From Firmicutes bacterium UBA3930 (GTDB lineage: Bacteria; Bacillota; Clostridia; Caldicoprobacterales; Caldicoprobacteraceae), in assembly GCA_002385885.1 (NCBI GenBank), contig DGEI01000027.1:3307-67306 (forward strand): 64,000 nt of DNA. The letters run 5' to 3'. Below the pieces are notes generated by a model. That model saw only the letters and a list, made by a program, of their open reading frames with translations, had not been told where the DNA came from and ran no database searches. Positions 25,900 to 36,068 of the stretch are shown piece after piece; positions within the stretch are counted from its first letter, which is position 1, and every line of letters begins with the position of its first letter. The position numbers and the translations under genes are program-made.

Positions 25900-26568
25900 A
25901 TGGATAATGAAAGATACAAAAAGATCCTTGATGAATTAGAAATCCACTATAAAGGGGCGACAACTGCATTGAAGTATAAAACCCCGTTTCAGCTGCTGGT
26001 AGCTACAATACTATCAGCCCAGTGTACCGACAAACAGGTTAACAGCATAACCTCAAAGCTGTTTCAGAAGTATCCGGGGCCGGAAGATTTTGCCGGGCTG
26101 TCTCCCGGGGAGCTGGAGAAGGATATATACAGCTGCGGGTTTTACAGGAATAAAAGCAGGAATATAATAAAGACCAGCCAGATACTTATAAGTAAATACG
26201 GGGGACAGGTACCTCAGAGTATTGAGGAACTCCGGGAATTGCCGGGAGTTGGAAGGAAAACAGCAAATGTTGTGGCCAGCAATGCTTTCGGCATGGATGC
26301 TATTGCGGTGGATACCCATGTTTTCCGGGTTTCCAACCGGCTGGGGCTGGCCAATGCAAAAACTCCTGAAGAAACCGAAAAACAGCTTATGAGGAACATA
26401 CCAAAGAACAAATGGTCAAAAGCCCATCATTGGTTAATCCAGCACGGCAGAAGGGTGTGCATTGCCCGAAACCCAAGGTGCGGTCAGTGTTTTCTTGCTG
26501 AGTATTGTGACTATTATAACCATTCGGGCTCAGGAAAAAAAACGGAGAAATCAGACGATAGTAAATAA
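25900..26568 (+). CDS. nth: Endonuclease III
   Basis: A 222-residue DNA glycosylase/AP lyase that removes oxidised pyrimidines. The helix-hairpin-helix with the catalytic Lys (LPGVGRKTANVV) and the catalytic Asp (AVDTHVFRV) are present. The C-terminal [4Fe-4S] loop has the exact spacing C-x6-C-x2-C-x5-C (CIARNPRCGQCFLAEYC). The open frame extends 29 codons upstream, but the ATG at 25900 gives the family length; AAAGGAG is about 13 bases before it. The short tail after the cluster is Ser/Lys-rich. It is followed 26 bases later by the malic enzyme gene, possibly in one transcript. Confidence 0.93.
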   Translation: MDNERYKKILDELEIHYKGATTALKYKTPFQLLVATILSAQCTDKQVNSITSKLFQKYPGPEDFAGLSPGELEKDIYSCGFYRNKSRNIIKTSQILISKYGGQVPQSIEELRELPGVGRKTANVVASNAFGMDAIAVDTHVFRVSNRLGLANAKTPEETEKQLMRNIPKNKWSKAHHWLIQHGRRVCIARNPRCGQCFLAEYCDYYNHSGSGKKTEKSDDSK

Positions 26569-26594
26569 ACAAGTATATGAAAGGGGATCAGGTA

Positions 26595-27767
26595 ATGGAT
26601 ATACAACAGGAATCACTAAAACTTCATAAACAGTGGAAGGGTAAAATAGAGGTGATCAGCCGGGTAGATGTTAAGGACAGAATTGATTTGTCTCTTGCCT
26701 ATACACCGGGTGTTGCACAGCCATGCATGGCTATAAAGGAGGATGTCAATCTATCATATGTGTATACCAGGAGATGGAATCTGGTTGCCGTTATAACTGA
26801 CGGGTCGGCTGTTTTAGGCCTGGGTGATATAGGGCCTGAAGCCGGTATGCCGGTTATGGAGGGAAAATGCGTACTGTTCAAGATGTTTGCTGATGTGGAT
26901 GCCTTTCCCATTTGTATAAAATCCAGGGATGTGGACGAGATAGTTAATACTGTTAAATTGATATCGGGGAGTTTTGGCGGCATCAACCTGGAGGATATAT
27001 CTGCCCCAAGGTGTTTTGAGATAGAAAGAAGGCTGAAAGACGAATGCGATATACCGATATTTCATGACGATCAGCACGGCACGGCGGTGGTAACCCTGGC
27101 TGCTTTAATCAATGCCCTGAAAATTACAGGGAAGGATTTGCAGGATGTATCGGTGGTGATTAACGGTTCCGGTGCAGCGGGGATCGGGGTTACCAGGTTG
27201 CTGCTGTCGGTGGGACTGAAGGATATCATACTGTGTGACAGGAAAGGAGCCATTTATGAGGGCAGGGATAATCTGAATCCTGAAAAAGCCGATATAGCAA
27301 AGGTTACCAATCCGGAACACAGGAAAGGTTCATTGAAAGAAGTAATTGAGGGCGCAGATGTGTTCATTGGCTTATCAGGACCCGGTCTGGTGACCGGGGA
27401 TATGGTGAAAAGCATGGCCAGGGAACCGATAATATTTGCCATGGCCAATCCTATTCCGGAGATTATGCCGGACGAGGCCAGGAAGGCAGGTGCACGGGTG
27501 ATAGGAACCGGGCGTTCGGATTTTCCCAACCAGATAAACAACGTTCTGGCATTTCCGGGAATTTTCAGAGGTGCTTTGGACGTACTGGCCCGGGATATAA
27601 ATGATGAGATGAAGATAGCAGCTGCCCACGCCATAGCATCGCTGGTTAACCCGCATGAACTGAACGAAGAATATATACTGCCTTTTCCTTTTGACAACAG
27701 GGTTGGCAGGACGGTTGCGGATGCTGTAGCCCATGCAGCAAGAGAAACCGGAGCAGCCAGGCTATGA
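26595..27767 (+). CDS. NAD(P)-dependent malic enzyme
   Basis: A 390-residue short-form bacterial malic enzyme that decarboxylates malate to pyruvate. Landmarks are LAYTPGVAQPC, the metal/substrate region DVDAFPICIKSRD, the HDDQHGTAVV block with the metal-binding Asp pair, the Rossmann loop NGSGAAGIGVTRLL, and AMANPIPEIMPDEA. The length matches single-domain clostridial enzymes without a phosphotransacetylase extension. AAGGGGAT precedes the ATG at 26595; an earlier in-frame ATG at 26577 lacks a ribosome site. Cofactor preference cannot be read with confidence. Confidence 0.92.
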   Translation: MDIQQESLKLHKQWKGKIEVISRVDVKDRIDLSLAYTPGVAQPCMAIKEDVNLSYVYTRRWNLVAVITDGSAVLGLGDIGPEAGMPVMEGKCVLFKMFADVDAFPICIKSRDVDEIVNTVKLISGSFGGINLEDISAPRCFEIERRLKDECDIPIFHDDQHGTAVVTLAALINALKITGKDLQDVSVVINGSGAAGIGVTRLLLSVGLKDIILCDRKGAIYEGRDNLNPEKADIAKVTNPEHRKGSLKEVIEGADVFIGLSGPGLVTGDMVKSMAREPIIFAMANPIPEIMPDEARKAGARVIGTGRSDFPNQINNVLAFPGIFRGALDVLARDINDEMKIAAAHAIASLVNPHELNEEYILPFPFDNRVGRTVADAVAHAARETGAARL

Positions 27768-27802
27768 GAAACAAAGCAGCTTTTTTGTTGAAAAATAAAT
27801 TC

Positions 27803-27832
27803 TTTAACTTTCCCTGAAAAACAATGTATAAT
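27803..27832 (+). promoter_or_regulatory. Candidate promoter of the carboxylesterase gene
   Basis: TTTAAC (27803-27808) and a perfect TATAAT (27827-27832) are separated by 18 bases, 39 bases before the ATG. Confidence 0.4.
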
Positions 27833-27870
27833 AAGTATATATATAATATACAAAATGGGGGGAAGCAAAC

Positions 27871-29385
27871 ATGTTAAGAAGAGTAGTTGTTGAAAATGGG
27901 GCACTGGAAGGGCTTCCTGCAGCCGATCCAAGGATTACCGTGTTTAAAGGGATTCCCTTTGCCGCCCCTCCGGTAGGGGACTTAAGATGGCGCCCGCCGC
28001 AGCCGTGCCCTGATTGGGAAGGTGTTTACAAAGCTTATACTTTTGCTCCCATCTCTGTACAGGAAACGCCGGGTTGGGATCCTGACAGTATTTATACTAA
28101 GGAGTTCTGGGTGGATCCAAATGTTCCAATGAGTGAGGACTGCCTGTATCTGAATGTATGGACGCCGGCTAAGCATCCGGATGAAAAACTTCCCGTAATG
28201 GTTTGGATTTTTGGCGGGGGTTTGGAGGTAGGTTACACCTCGGAGATGGAATTTGACGGTGAACGTATTGCCCGCAGGGGAGTCATTCTTGTAAGCGTGA
28301 ATTACAGGGTAAATGTCTTTGGCTTCTTTGCCCATAAAGAGATTTCAGCCGAGAACCCGGACGGTCCAAAAGCGAACTTTGGCCTGCTGGACCAGATGGC
28401 AGGCATTGCCTGGGTAAAACGGAATATTGCTGCCTTTGGCGGAGACCCGGATAACATTACAATCTTTGGCCAATCTGCAGGCGGTGGCAGCGTAACTGCC
28501 CATGTAACTTCACCTGTAGCTGAAGGCTTGTTCCAAAAGGCAATAATTCAAAGTGGTGTAAGTTTTATTCCCCATCCTAACCGAAGGTATCCCGAACTGG
28601 AAGACGCCGAGAAAACAGGAGAAGAATTCTTTAAATTCTTAGGTGTAAGCTCATTGGATGAAGCCCGTAAAATCGATGCAAAGGAGCTTTTTGAAAAGTA
28701 TAAAGCCTTTGGGCGCAGATGGGGTTTTGTCAAGGACGGGCATTACATAGTGGAGAATCCGGTAAATCTTATACTTGAAGGGAATTGGAATAAAATCCCC
28801 TTAATGATTGGTCATACGGGCGATGAGTTTCTTGTAATGTCGGATGCAAAGACAATGGAGGAGTTTAAGGATTATGCATACAAGCAGTATCAGGAGGATG
28901 CAGAAGAATACCTGAGGCTGTGCAAGGTTGACGATAACGATGTTGAAAAAATGCGCAAGAAAGGCGCTGTCAACATGTGCGAAACAGGCAATTTAATGTG
29001 GTGTAAACATAATGCGGAAAAACAGGACACCACCATATACTGCTATTGTTTTGACCCGGAAATCCCGGGGGATGACGCCGGTTCCTTCCATTCATCCGAA
29101 CTGTGGTTTGTATTTGAAACACTTGCGAAATGCTGGCGGCCGTTTGTCGGCAAACACTATGATTTGGCCCGGCAGATATGCAATTACTGGACTAACTTTG
29201 CCAAGAAAGGAGATCCTAACGGTTCTGACCATGATGGCACACCCATGCCCGAGTGGCGGCCTTATACAAAAGAGGAACCGTTTATAATGCTCTTTGGGGA
29301 TAAGCCGGGCAAAGATCCGGAGAGGCCGACGGAACTGATGAAGTTTATAGTGGAGCATTATTTCAAGCGGCTTAAAACAAAATAG
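27871..29385 (+). CDS. Type-B carboxylesterase/lipase family protein
   Basis: A 504-residue alpha/beta hydrolase of the carboxylesterase type-B family. Typical blocks are visible: GIPFAAPPVGDLRWRPPQP near the N-terminus, SEDCLYLNVWTP, the oxyanion region IFGGGLEVG, the nucleophile elbow FGQSAGGGSVTAH (Ser about residue 205), and the His-containing SFHSSELWFVFE near residue 410. No signal peptide, so cytoplasmic. The natural ester is unknown. GGGGGGAA lies six bases before the ATG, and a terminator follows at 29428. It is monocistronic. Confidence 0.88.
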   Translation: MLRRVVVENGALEGLPAADPRITVFKGIPFAAPPVGDLRWRPPQPCPDWEGVYKAYTFAPISVQETPGWDPDSIYTKEFWVDPNVPMSEDCLYLNVWTPAKHPDEKLPVMVWIFGGGLEVGYTSEMEFDGERIARRGVILVSVNYRVNVFGFFAHKEISAENPDGPKANFGLLDQMAGIAWVKRNIAAFGGDPDNITIFGQSAGGGSVTAHVTSPVAEGLFQKAIIQSGVSFIPHPNRRYPELEDAEKTGEEFFKFLGVSSLDEARKIDAKELFEKYKAFGRRWGFVKDGHYIVENPVNLILEGNWNKIPLMIGHTGDEFLVMSDAKTMEEFKDYAYKQYQEDAEEYLRLCKVDDNDVEKMRKKGAVNMCETGNLMWCKHNAEKQDTTIYCYCFDPEIPGDDAGSFHSSELWFVFETLAKCWRPFVGKHYDLARQICNYWTNFAKKGDPNGSDHDGTPMPEWRPYTKEEPFIMLFGDKPGKDPERPTELMKFIVEHYFKRLKTK

Positions 29386-29427
29386 AAAAGACAGTTCAGT
29401 ATTGAATTAAATACGTTATTTTTATCG

Positions 29428-29453
29428 AGGGTTGTTTAACAACCCTTTTTTTT
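29428..29453 (+). terminator. Intrinsic terminator after the carboxylesterase gene
   Basis: GGGTTG (29429-29434) pairs with CAACCC (29440-29445) around a TTTAA loop, followed by eight T's. Confidence 0.85.
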
Positions 29454-29586
29454 ATAATGCTAAATCCCAGATCACGCTTTGTACAAGGCTGGTGCTGTGA
29501 TAGCGGTACAAGTTTCAAACCGGCAGATGGCTTTGCATGGGAAAATGTATCAACGGGACTAAACATGTGCTGCAAAAAATAACTGA

Positions 29587-29615
29587 TTTTAATTTTACCT
29601 GTGTTGTGCTACAAT
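29587..29615 (+). promoter_or_regulatory. Candidate promoter upstream of the P-loop/Gls24 gene
   Basis: TTTTAA (29587-29592) and TACAAT (29610-29615) are spaced by 17 bases, with a TGC extension directly before the -10 box. The rest of the 315-base spacer shows only the terminator at 29428. Confidence 0.4.
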
Positions 29616-29700
29616 AAATATGTGTAGGTTAATACAAGCTTGCATGATAAGTTTATAAAAAGTATGCAAGTATATTAGGATATGTAAGGAGAAGACAGGC

Positions 29701-30513
29701 TTGAAGGTTTATGCGCTGGTTGGGCAAAGCGGTACGGGGAAGAGCTATAAAGCCCATACATTGGCCAGTGAAAAGGGAATTGAATATATAATCGATGACG
29801 GTTTGTTTATAAAAGGGAATAAAATAATTGCGGGTGTTTCGGCCAAAAAGGAATCTACAAAGATAGCGGCTGTGCGGAGGGCGCTTTTTATACATCCCGA
29901 ACATGCCCGCGAGGTAAGGGAAGCAATCAGGCAGGTTGAACCTGAGTCGGTATTGATACTGGGGACATCAGCCAGAATGATCAATCGGATAATTTCCAGG
30001 CTGGATCTTCCGCCGGTTCAGGAAATTATAAGAATTGAAGCTGTTGCAACCGGAGGAGAAATTAGAAGGGCGCAAAAGTATCGCCGTGAACAGGGTAAGC
30101 ATGTTATTCCCGTGCCTACGTTTGAAATCCGCAAGGACTTTTCGGGTTATTTTATTGATCCGCTGAAGATATTCAGAATAGCCGGTAAGGGAAAAAGGAT
30201 AGAAACCCTGGAGAAAACGGTGGTGAGGCCTACCTACAGCTATATGGGAAGGTTCTATATTGCCGATACGGCTATAGAGGCTGTTGCAGCCTATAATGCC
30301 GTTAATGTGGAAGGTGTACGAAAGGTTTTGTCCACCAGCATAAAGAGCAGGGATGACGGATTGTTTATATTCATAGAAGTTGCCGTGAGATATGGATATA
30401 AGATCCATGATGTGCTGGAAACCATACAGTCCAGCGTTGCAAAAGATGTGGACAGATTAACCGGTATGAATGTCATACAGGTAAATGTCACTGCCAGGAG
30501 CCTGGTAGTCTGA
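29701..30513 (+). CDS. P-loop NTPase fused to an Asp23/Gls24-family domain
   Basis: A 270-residue two-domain protein. The N-terminus has a clear Walker A (LVGQSGTGKSYKA, residues 6-18) in a small NTPase-like domain to about residue 175. From about 185 to the end is an Asp23/Gls24-type domain (ADTAIEAVAAYNAVNVEGV, then IKSRDDGLFIFIEVAVRYG), a family linked to envelope stress. The product is probably cytosolic and associated with the membrane periphery; its biochemical role is unknown. The start is TTG, preceded by AAGGAGAAGA. Its stop is 40 bases before nfnA, suggesting co-transcription with NfnAB. Confidence 0.75.
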   Translation: MKVYALVGQSGTGKSYKAHTLASEKGIEYIIDDGLFIKGNKIIAGVSAKKESTKIAAVRRALFIHPEHAREVREAIRQVEPESVLILGTSARMINRIISRLDLPPVQEIIRIEAVATGGEIRRAQKYRREQGKHVIPVPTFEIRKDFSGYFIDPLKIFRIAGKGKRIETLEKTVVRPTYSYMGRFYIADTAIEAVAAYNAVNVEGVRKVLSTSIKSRDDGLFIFIEVAVRYGYKIHDVLETIQSSVAKDVDRLTGMNVIQVNVTARSLVV

Positions 30514-30553
30514 TTATATGACAGAACCAGAAAATGTTTTAAGGGGGAGCGGT

Positions 30554-31384
30554 ATGTATAAAATTGTTTATAAAGAAAAACTGGCTTCAGGTATTTGGAT
30601 GATGAAGGTTATGGCTCCGCTTGTAGCAAGGAAAGCCATGCCGGGACAGTTTATTATCCTTCGGGTAGATGAAGAAGGGGAAAGGATCCCGTTGACCATA
30701 GCAGATTTTGATCGGCAGGAGGGGTGGATAACCATTATATTTCAGGAGGTTGGATTGACCACACGTCTTCTGGCTGCTCTAAACGAAGGAGACAGCATTC
30801 TCGATTTTGCGGGTCCGCTGGGCAGACCGTCGGAGCTTGATGGTTTAAAGCGGGTGTTATGCATCGGCGGCGGGGTTGGCGTAGCGCCTTTGTATCCCCA
30901 GGTCAAACACCTCTGGGATAATAACTGCAGCGTTGATGTTATTATTGGAGCAAGAAACAAGGATTATCTGTTATTGGAGAAAGAAATGAAAGCTGTATGC
31001 AATAACCTGTATATAACAACCGACGACGGTTCCTGCGGACGAAAAGGATTTGTTTCGGATGTGCTTAAGGAGTTGTTGGAACAAGGGAATCAATATGATA
31101 TGGTAATCGCTATTGGTCCCTTAATCATGATGAAAGTGGTGTCACAGATAACCAAACAGTATGATGTGCCTACAATTGTCAGTATGAATCCGGTGATGAT
31201 AGATGGTACCGGGATGTGCGGTGGCTGCCGTGTTACAGTGGGAGGAGAAGTGAGATATGCCTGTGTTGACGGCCCCGACTTTGACGGTCATCTTGTAGAT
31301 TTTGACGAAGCCATGAGGAGACAGCAGATGTACAGGGAAGAAGAAAACCATATCTGCAGGATAATGGGAATGGAGGGTGTATAA
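30554..31384 (+). CDS. nfnA: NfnA: NADH-dependent ferredoxin:NADP+ oxidoreductase, small subunit
   Basis: A 276-residue flavoprotein of the PyrK/sulfide dehydrogenase beta type. Residues 1-95 form the FAD domain (MPGQFIILRVDEEGERIPLT). The NAD-binding domain follows (CIGGGVGVAPLYPQV). A C-terminal [2Fe-2S] site has the ligand pattern DGTGMCGGCRVTV and YACVDGPDFDGH. With NfnB it bifurcates electrons between ferredoxin, NADH and NADPH. An in-frame ATG lies at 30518, but AAGGGGGAG four bases before the ATG at 30554 makes this the start. It overlaps nfnB by one base in a TAATG. Confidence 0.9.
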   Translation: MYKIVYKEKLASGIWMMKVMAPLVARKAMPGQFIILRVDEEGERIPLTIADFDRQEGWITIIFQEVGLTTRLLAALNEGDSILDFAGPLGRPSELDGLKRVLCIGGGVGVAPLYPQVKHLWDNNCSVDVIIGARNKDYLLLEKEMKAVCNNLYITTDDGSCGRKGFVSDVLKELLEQGNQYDMVIAIGPLIMMKVVSQITKQYDVPTIVSMNPVMIDGTGMCGGCRVTVGGEVRYACVDGPDFDGHLVDFDEAMRRQQMYREEENHICRIMGMEGV

Positions 31385-32769
31385 TGGCTTTGATATTGAA
31401 AAAAGTTTCCATGAAGGAACAGGATCCACAGGCAAGACGCAGCAATTTCAGAGAGGTAGCCCTGGGGTACAGCCTTGAGGAGGCCATGGAAGAGGCCCGG
31501 CGCTGTCTTAATTGTAAAAGACCCCTATGTGTGGAAGGCTGTCCCGTAAATGTTAACATCCCTCAGTTTATACAGGCTATAACCCGGGGGGACATACAGC
31601 AGGCATACAGTATAATATGTCAAACCAATAATCTTCCTGCCATATGCGGGCGGGTTTGCCCACAGGAAACACAATGCGAGCAAAAGTGCGTACTGGGGAA
31701 ACGGGGCGAACCGGTAGCCATTGGACGGCTTGAGCGGTTTGCGGCCGATTATTGCATAGAACGCGGAATTGAAGAGAATGTGGAAATACAGCCTAACGGG
31801 CGAAAAGTGGCAGTTATAGGAGCGGGGCCTGCCGGGCTTACGGCTGCTGCTGATCTGACCAAACTCGGGTACGAAGTAACGATTTTTGAAGCTTTCCACG
31901 AACCGGGTGGAGTTCTGATATACGGCATACCCGAATTCAGATTGCCCAAATCTCTGGTCAAGAAAGAGATTGGAGGTCTGAAGAAGCTGGGCGTAAATAT
32001 CCGGACCAATGTTATTGTCGGCAAAACTATTACCATTGATGAACTGATTGATGCCGGATTTGAAGCTGTGTTCATAGGAAGTGGTGCAGGCCTTCCCAAA
32101 TTTATGGGTATTCCCGGTGAAAATCTGTGCGGCGTGTATTCCGCCAATGAATATCTGACCCGCATCAATCTGATGAAAGCCTTTGATTTTCCCAACAGTC
32201 ATACACCGGTAAAACACGGGCAAAGAGTGGCTGTTGTCGGAGGCGGCAATGTAGCTATGGATGCTGCCCGGTGCGCTCTCAGGCTGGGCGCCGGTGAGGT
32301 GTATATTGTGTACCGGCGTTCGGAAGCCGAAATGCCTGCAAGGGTTGAGGAGATACACCACGCAAAGGAAGAGGGTATTATATTCGAATTGCTGACCAAT
32401 CCGGTGGAAATCATTGGTGAGGACGGATGGGTAAAAGGTTTGAAATGTATAAGGATGGAGCTGGGGCAGCCGGATCAATCGGGCAGGAGGAGGCCTGTTC
32501 CGGTGAAGGGCTCGGAATTTGTTATGGATATTGATATTGTAATAATGGCAATTGGTACCAGCCCCAATCCGCTGATTGCATCTACAACACCGGAACTGGC
32601 GGTTGAAAGCTGGGGTGGTATTATAGTTGATGAAGAGACCGGAGCTACCAGTAAGGATGGTGTATATGCCGGCGGTGATGCCGTAACCGGAGCTGCTACG
32701 GTTATACTGGCCATGGGAGCCGGGAAAAAGGCAGCCAGGGCAATTCATGAGAAGCTGTCCGGTCAATAA
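31384..32769 (+). CDS. nfnB: NfnB: NADPH-binding large subunit (glutamate synthase small-subunit fold)
   Basis: A 461-residue flavoprotein. The N-terminal part has the two [4Fe-4S] Cys sets (CLNCKRPLCVEGC, CGRVCPQETQCEQKC). The FAD loop is GAGPAGLTAAADL near residue 145, the NAD(P) loop GGGNVAMDAARCALRLG near 285, and the C-terminal GGDAVTGAATVILAMGAGKKAA is present. Alone it could be called GltA/GltD-like, but its direct partnership with nfnA (overlapping start) identifies it as NfnB. It balances NADH, NADPH and ferredoxin pools, which connects it to the hydrogenase. A close paralogue forms the second half of the hydrogenase subunit at 10462-13503. Confidence 0.92.
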   Translation: MALILKKVSMKEQDPQARRSNFREVALGYSLEEAMEEARRCLNCKRPLCVEGCPVNVNIPQFIQAITRGDIQQAYSIICQTNNLPAICGRVCPQETQCEQKCVLGKRGEPVAIGRLERFAADYCIERGIEENVEIQPNGRKVAVIGAGPAGLTAAADLTKLGYEVTIFEAFHEPGGVLIYGIPEFRLPKSLVKKEIGGLKKLGVNIRTNVIVGKTITIDELIDAGFEAVFIGSGAGLPKFMGIPGENLCGVYSANEYLTRINLMKAFDFPNSHTPVKHGQRVAVVGGGNVAMDAARCALRLGAGEVYIVYRRSEAEMPARVEEIHHAKEEGIIFELLTNPVEIIGEDGWVKGLKCIRMELGQPDQSGRRRPVPVKGSEFVMDIDIVIMAIGTSPNPLIASTTPELAVESWGGIIVDEETGATSKDGVYAGGDAVTGAATVILAMGAGKKAARAIHEKLSGQ

Positions 32770-32834
32770 AGCCCAACAGGTGAAATTTATGGGTACAAAT
32801 TGACAGTGTACTTTGCCGGCAAAGGGGATAAGAC

Positions 32835-33710
32835 ATGGAGGTTACTGAATTAAGCAATGGTATTTGTATAAAAGGTGTTTCGCACTTTTACCCCGAACAC
32901 ATTTTTGAATGCGGACAGGCATTCAGATGGGACAGGAAGGGGCAGGTTTACACAGGTGTTGTTGACGGCAGGGTTGCCGAGCTGGTTTTTGACCGGGGGG
33001 ATATCATCATAAAAAATACATCCATAAGGGAATATGAACTGTTTTGGATGCACTATTTCGATATGGACAGGGACTACGGGAAGATAAAGAGGGTTCTGTC
33101 CCGGGACCCGGTTGTTGATAAGGCTGTCAAGTTCGGATGGGGAATCCGGATATTGAACCAGGATCCATGGGAAACTCTGATCTCGTTTATAATATCGGCC
33201 AATAACAATATATCCAGGATCAAAAAGATTATAAAAAATCTGTCCAGAAGGTACGGCAGCAGCTTGATATGGAACGGCAGCGAATTTTTTTCGTTTCCTG
33301 CCCCTGATGCTTTGGCCAATGCATCCATCGATGATCTCATGGATTGCGGATGCGGTTACAGGGCGCGGTATATCAAGGAAACGGCCGGAATAATATACCG
33401 GGGAGATATTGATTTGGATGGCTTGAAGAAGGCTTCGTATGAGCAGGCGCATAAAGAACTTCTGGCCTGTCCCGGAGTCGGGCCTAAGGTGGCTGACTGT
33501 ATTCTTTTATTCTCCTGCGGAAAAGGAGAAGCCTTTCCCGTTGATGTGTGGATAAAAAGAACCATGCAGCATTTTTACCCCCGGCATTCAGGGTCAAACA
33601 AAGAGATTCGGCAGTTTGTTGAAGACAGATTTGGCCGTTTGGCGGGATTTGCCCAGCAGTACCTGTATTATTATGCCCGGGACGGTCTCAGGTTGTTTAC
33701 CAAGGATTAA
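32835..33710 (+). CDS. ogg: 8-oxoguanine DNA glycosylase (Ogg-type)
   Basis: A 291-residue DNA repair glycosylase of the eukaryotic-like Ogg family. Residues about 15-105 match the N-terminal domain (FECGQAFRW). The HhH-GPD domain follows, with the catalytic Lys in CPGVGPKVADCILLF (about residue 220) and the catalytic Asp in FPVDVWIKRTM (about 240). It is longer than Nth and lacks the [4Fe-4S] loop. The short spacer after nfnB (65 bases) has no terminator, so read-through is possible. It complements the Nth encoded at 25900. Confidence 0.88.
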   Translation: MEVTELSNGICIKGVSHFYPEHIFECGQAFRWDRKGQVYTGVVDGRVAELVFDRGDIIIKNTSIREYELFWMHYFDMDRDYGKIKRVLSRDPVVDKAVKFGWGIRILNQDPWETLISFIISANNNISRIKKIIKNLSRRYGSSLIWNGSEFFSFPAPDALANASIDDLMDCGCGYRARYIKETAGIIYRGDIDLDGLKKASYEQAHKELLACPGVGPKVADCILLFSCGKGEAFPVDVWIKRTMQHFYPRHSGSNKEIRQFVEDRFGRLAGFAQQYLYYYARDGLRLFTKD

Positions 33711-33755
33711 TGTATTTTACGTTGGCGGAAACAAGCAATAAAACAGGAGGGTAAC

Positions 33756-34172
33756 ATGAGGATTGCTGTAATTGACGGTCAGGGGGGAGGCATGGGGAAG
33801 TATATTACCGAGAAGCTCAGAAAGGAGTTTGGCGAGGCCATAGAGATCTTAGCCCTGGGAACAAATGCCATGGCTACCATCCAGATGTTGAAGGGGGGCG
33901 CCAACGAGGGGGCTACAGGAGAACATGCTATTGTATATAATACCGATAAGGTTGATTTAATCATTGGCTCCCTTTCAATTGTACTGGCAAATTCAATGCT
34001 TGGGGAACTGACACCTGCTATGGCTGCAGCAGTGGCTTCCAGCCCTGCTCCTAAACTCTTGCTGCCTATACATAAAAGCAACGTGAATATTGTTGGGACT
34101 GTCAAAGAGCCTTTACCCCATGCAATGGAAAATGTTATTGAGTATATAAAACAATGGATGGAGAGTGAATGA
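33756..34172 (+). CDS. DUF3842 family protein
   Basis: A 138-residue protein with the DUF3842 signature MRIAVIDGQGGGMGK at the N-terminus, a Rossmann-like nucleotide-binding start, and a Ser/Thr-rich core (SLSIVLANSMLGELTPAMAAAVASSPA). A Lys/Pro segment (KLLLPIHKSNVNIVG) is near the end. Function is unknown. GGAGG precedes the ATG. It is two bases from the next gene, which encodes a CooT-type nickel protein. The pairing suggests a joint role in metal handling, an inference from proximity. Confidence 0.82.
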   Translation: MRIAVIDGQGGGMGKYITEKLRKEFGEAIEILALGTNAMATIQMLKGGANEGATGEHAIVYNTDKVDLIIGSLSIVLANSMLGELTPAMAAAVASSPAPKLLLPIHKSNVNIVGTVKEPLPHAMENVIEYIKQWMESE

Positions 34173-34173
34173 A

Positions 34174-34365
34174 ATGTGTGAAGCAACGGTATATTTTGAA
34201 GATGATGAGGGTCTCAAACTGTATTTTGACAATGTGGACAAAATTTTTCCTGGGGAAGATCAGCTTATCCTGGAAGATATATTTGGCCAGAAAAAAATTA
34301 TTAAAGCACGGCTCAAAGAGCTTCATTTGGTGGATCATAAGATCATTATAGAAAGGACTAAATAA
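34174..34365 (+). CDS. cooT: CooT-family nickel-binding protein
   Basis: A 63-residue protein matching CooT in size and pattern: MCEATVYFED at the start, IFPGEDQLILEDIFGQKK, then IKARLKELHLVDHKIII. CooT dimers bind one Ni(II) through the N-terminal Cys2 region, so the correct start matters. The ATG at 34174 places Cys at position 2 and follows GGAGAGTGAATGA. A longer in-frame start at 34165 would bury that Cys and is rejected. No CODH gene is here, so the client is unclear. lar genes for a nickel cofactor follow after guaB. Confidence 0.8.
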   Translation: MCEATVYFEDDEGLKLYFDNVDKIFPGEDQLILEDIFGQKKIIKARLKELHLVDHKIIIERTK

Positions 34366-34386
34366 TGGAGAATTCAGCCCCGGGTG

Positions 34387-34415
34387 TTGACACTTGAATA
34401 TCGTTCTGGTAGACT
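34387..34415 (+). promoter_or_regulatory. Promoter of guaB
   Basis: Perfect TTGACA (34387-34392), a 17-base spacer and TAGACT (34410-34415). The 5' leader of about 90 bases shows no hairpin-plus-T-run attenuator. Confidence 0.65.
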
Positions 34416-34485
34416 ATTTTTCAATATTTAAACGTGAGTTGGACAATGTGGATTGTTGTTTGAAATGGCCAGAAAATAGTAATAA

Positions 34486-35976
<1,491 letters not shown>

Positions 35977-36068
35977 TGTCGTAATATTATGTCATAGCAG
36001 TATAATCCCAAGGCATATATTTCTTTTGTGCTTATGTGCAGGTTATCTGCTGGAAATGGAGGATATAA

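Noticed and set aside
27254..27931. A 225-codon minus-strand frame opposite the malic enzyme gene
   Set aside because: It is antisense to a well-supported gene, has no ribosome site and gives an implausible protein.
31525..32766. A 413-codon open frame on the minus strand opposite nfnB
   Set aside because: nfnB on the plus strand has all flavoprotein motifs. The antisense frame has no recognisable domain and a low-quality composition typical of shadow frames.
34165..34173. Longer start for the CooT-type gene
   Set aside because: It would move the metal-binding Cys away from position 2. The ATG at 34174 fits both the family and the ribosome site.
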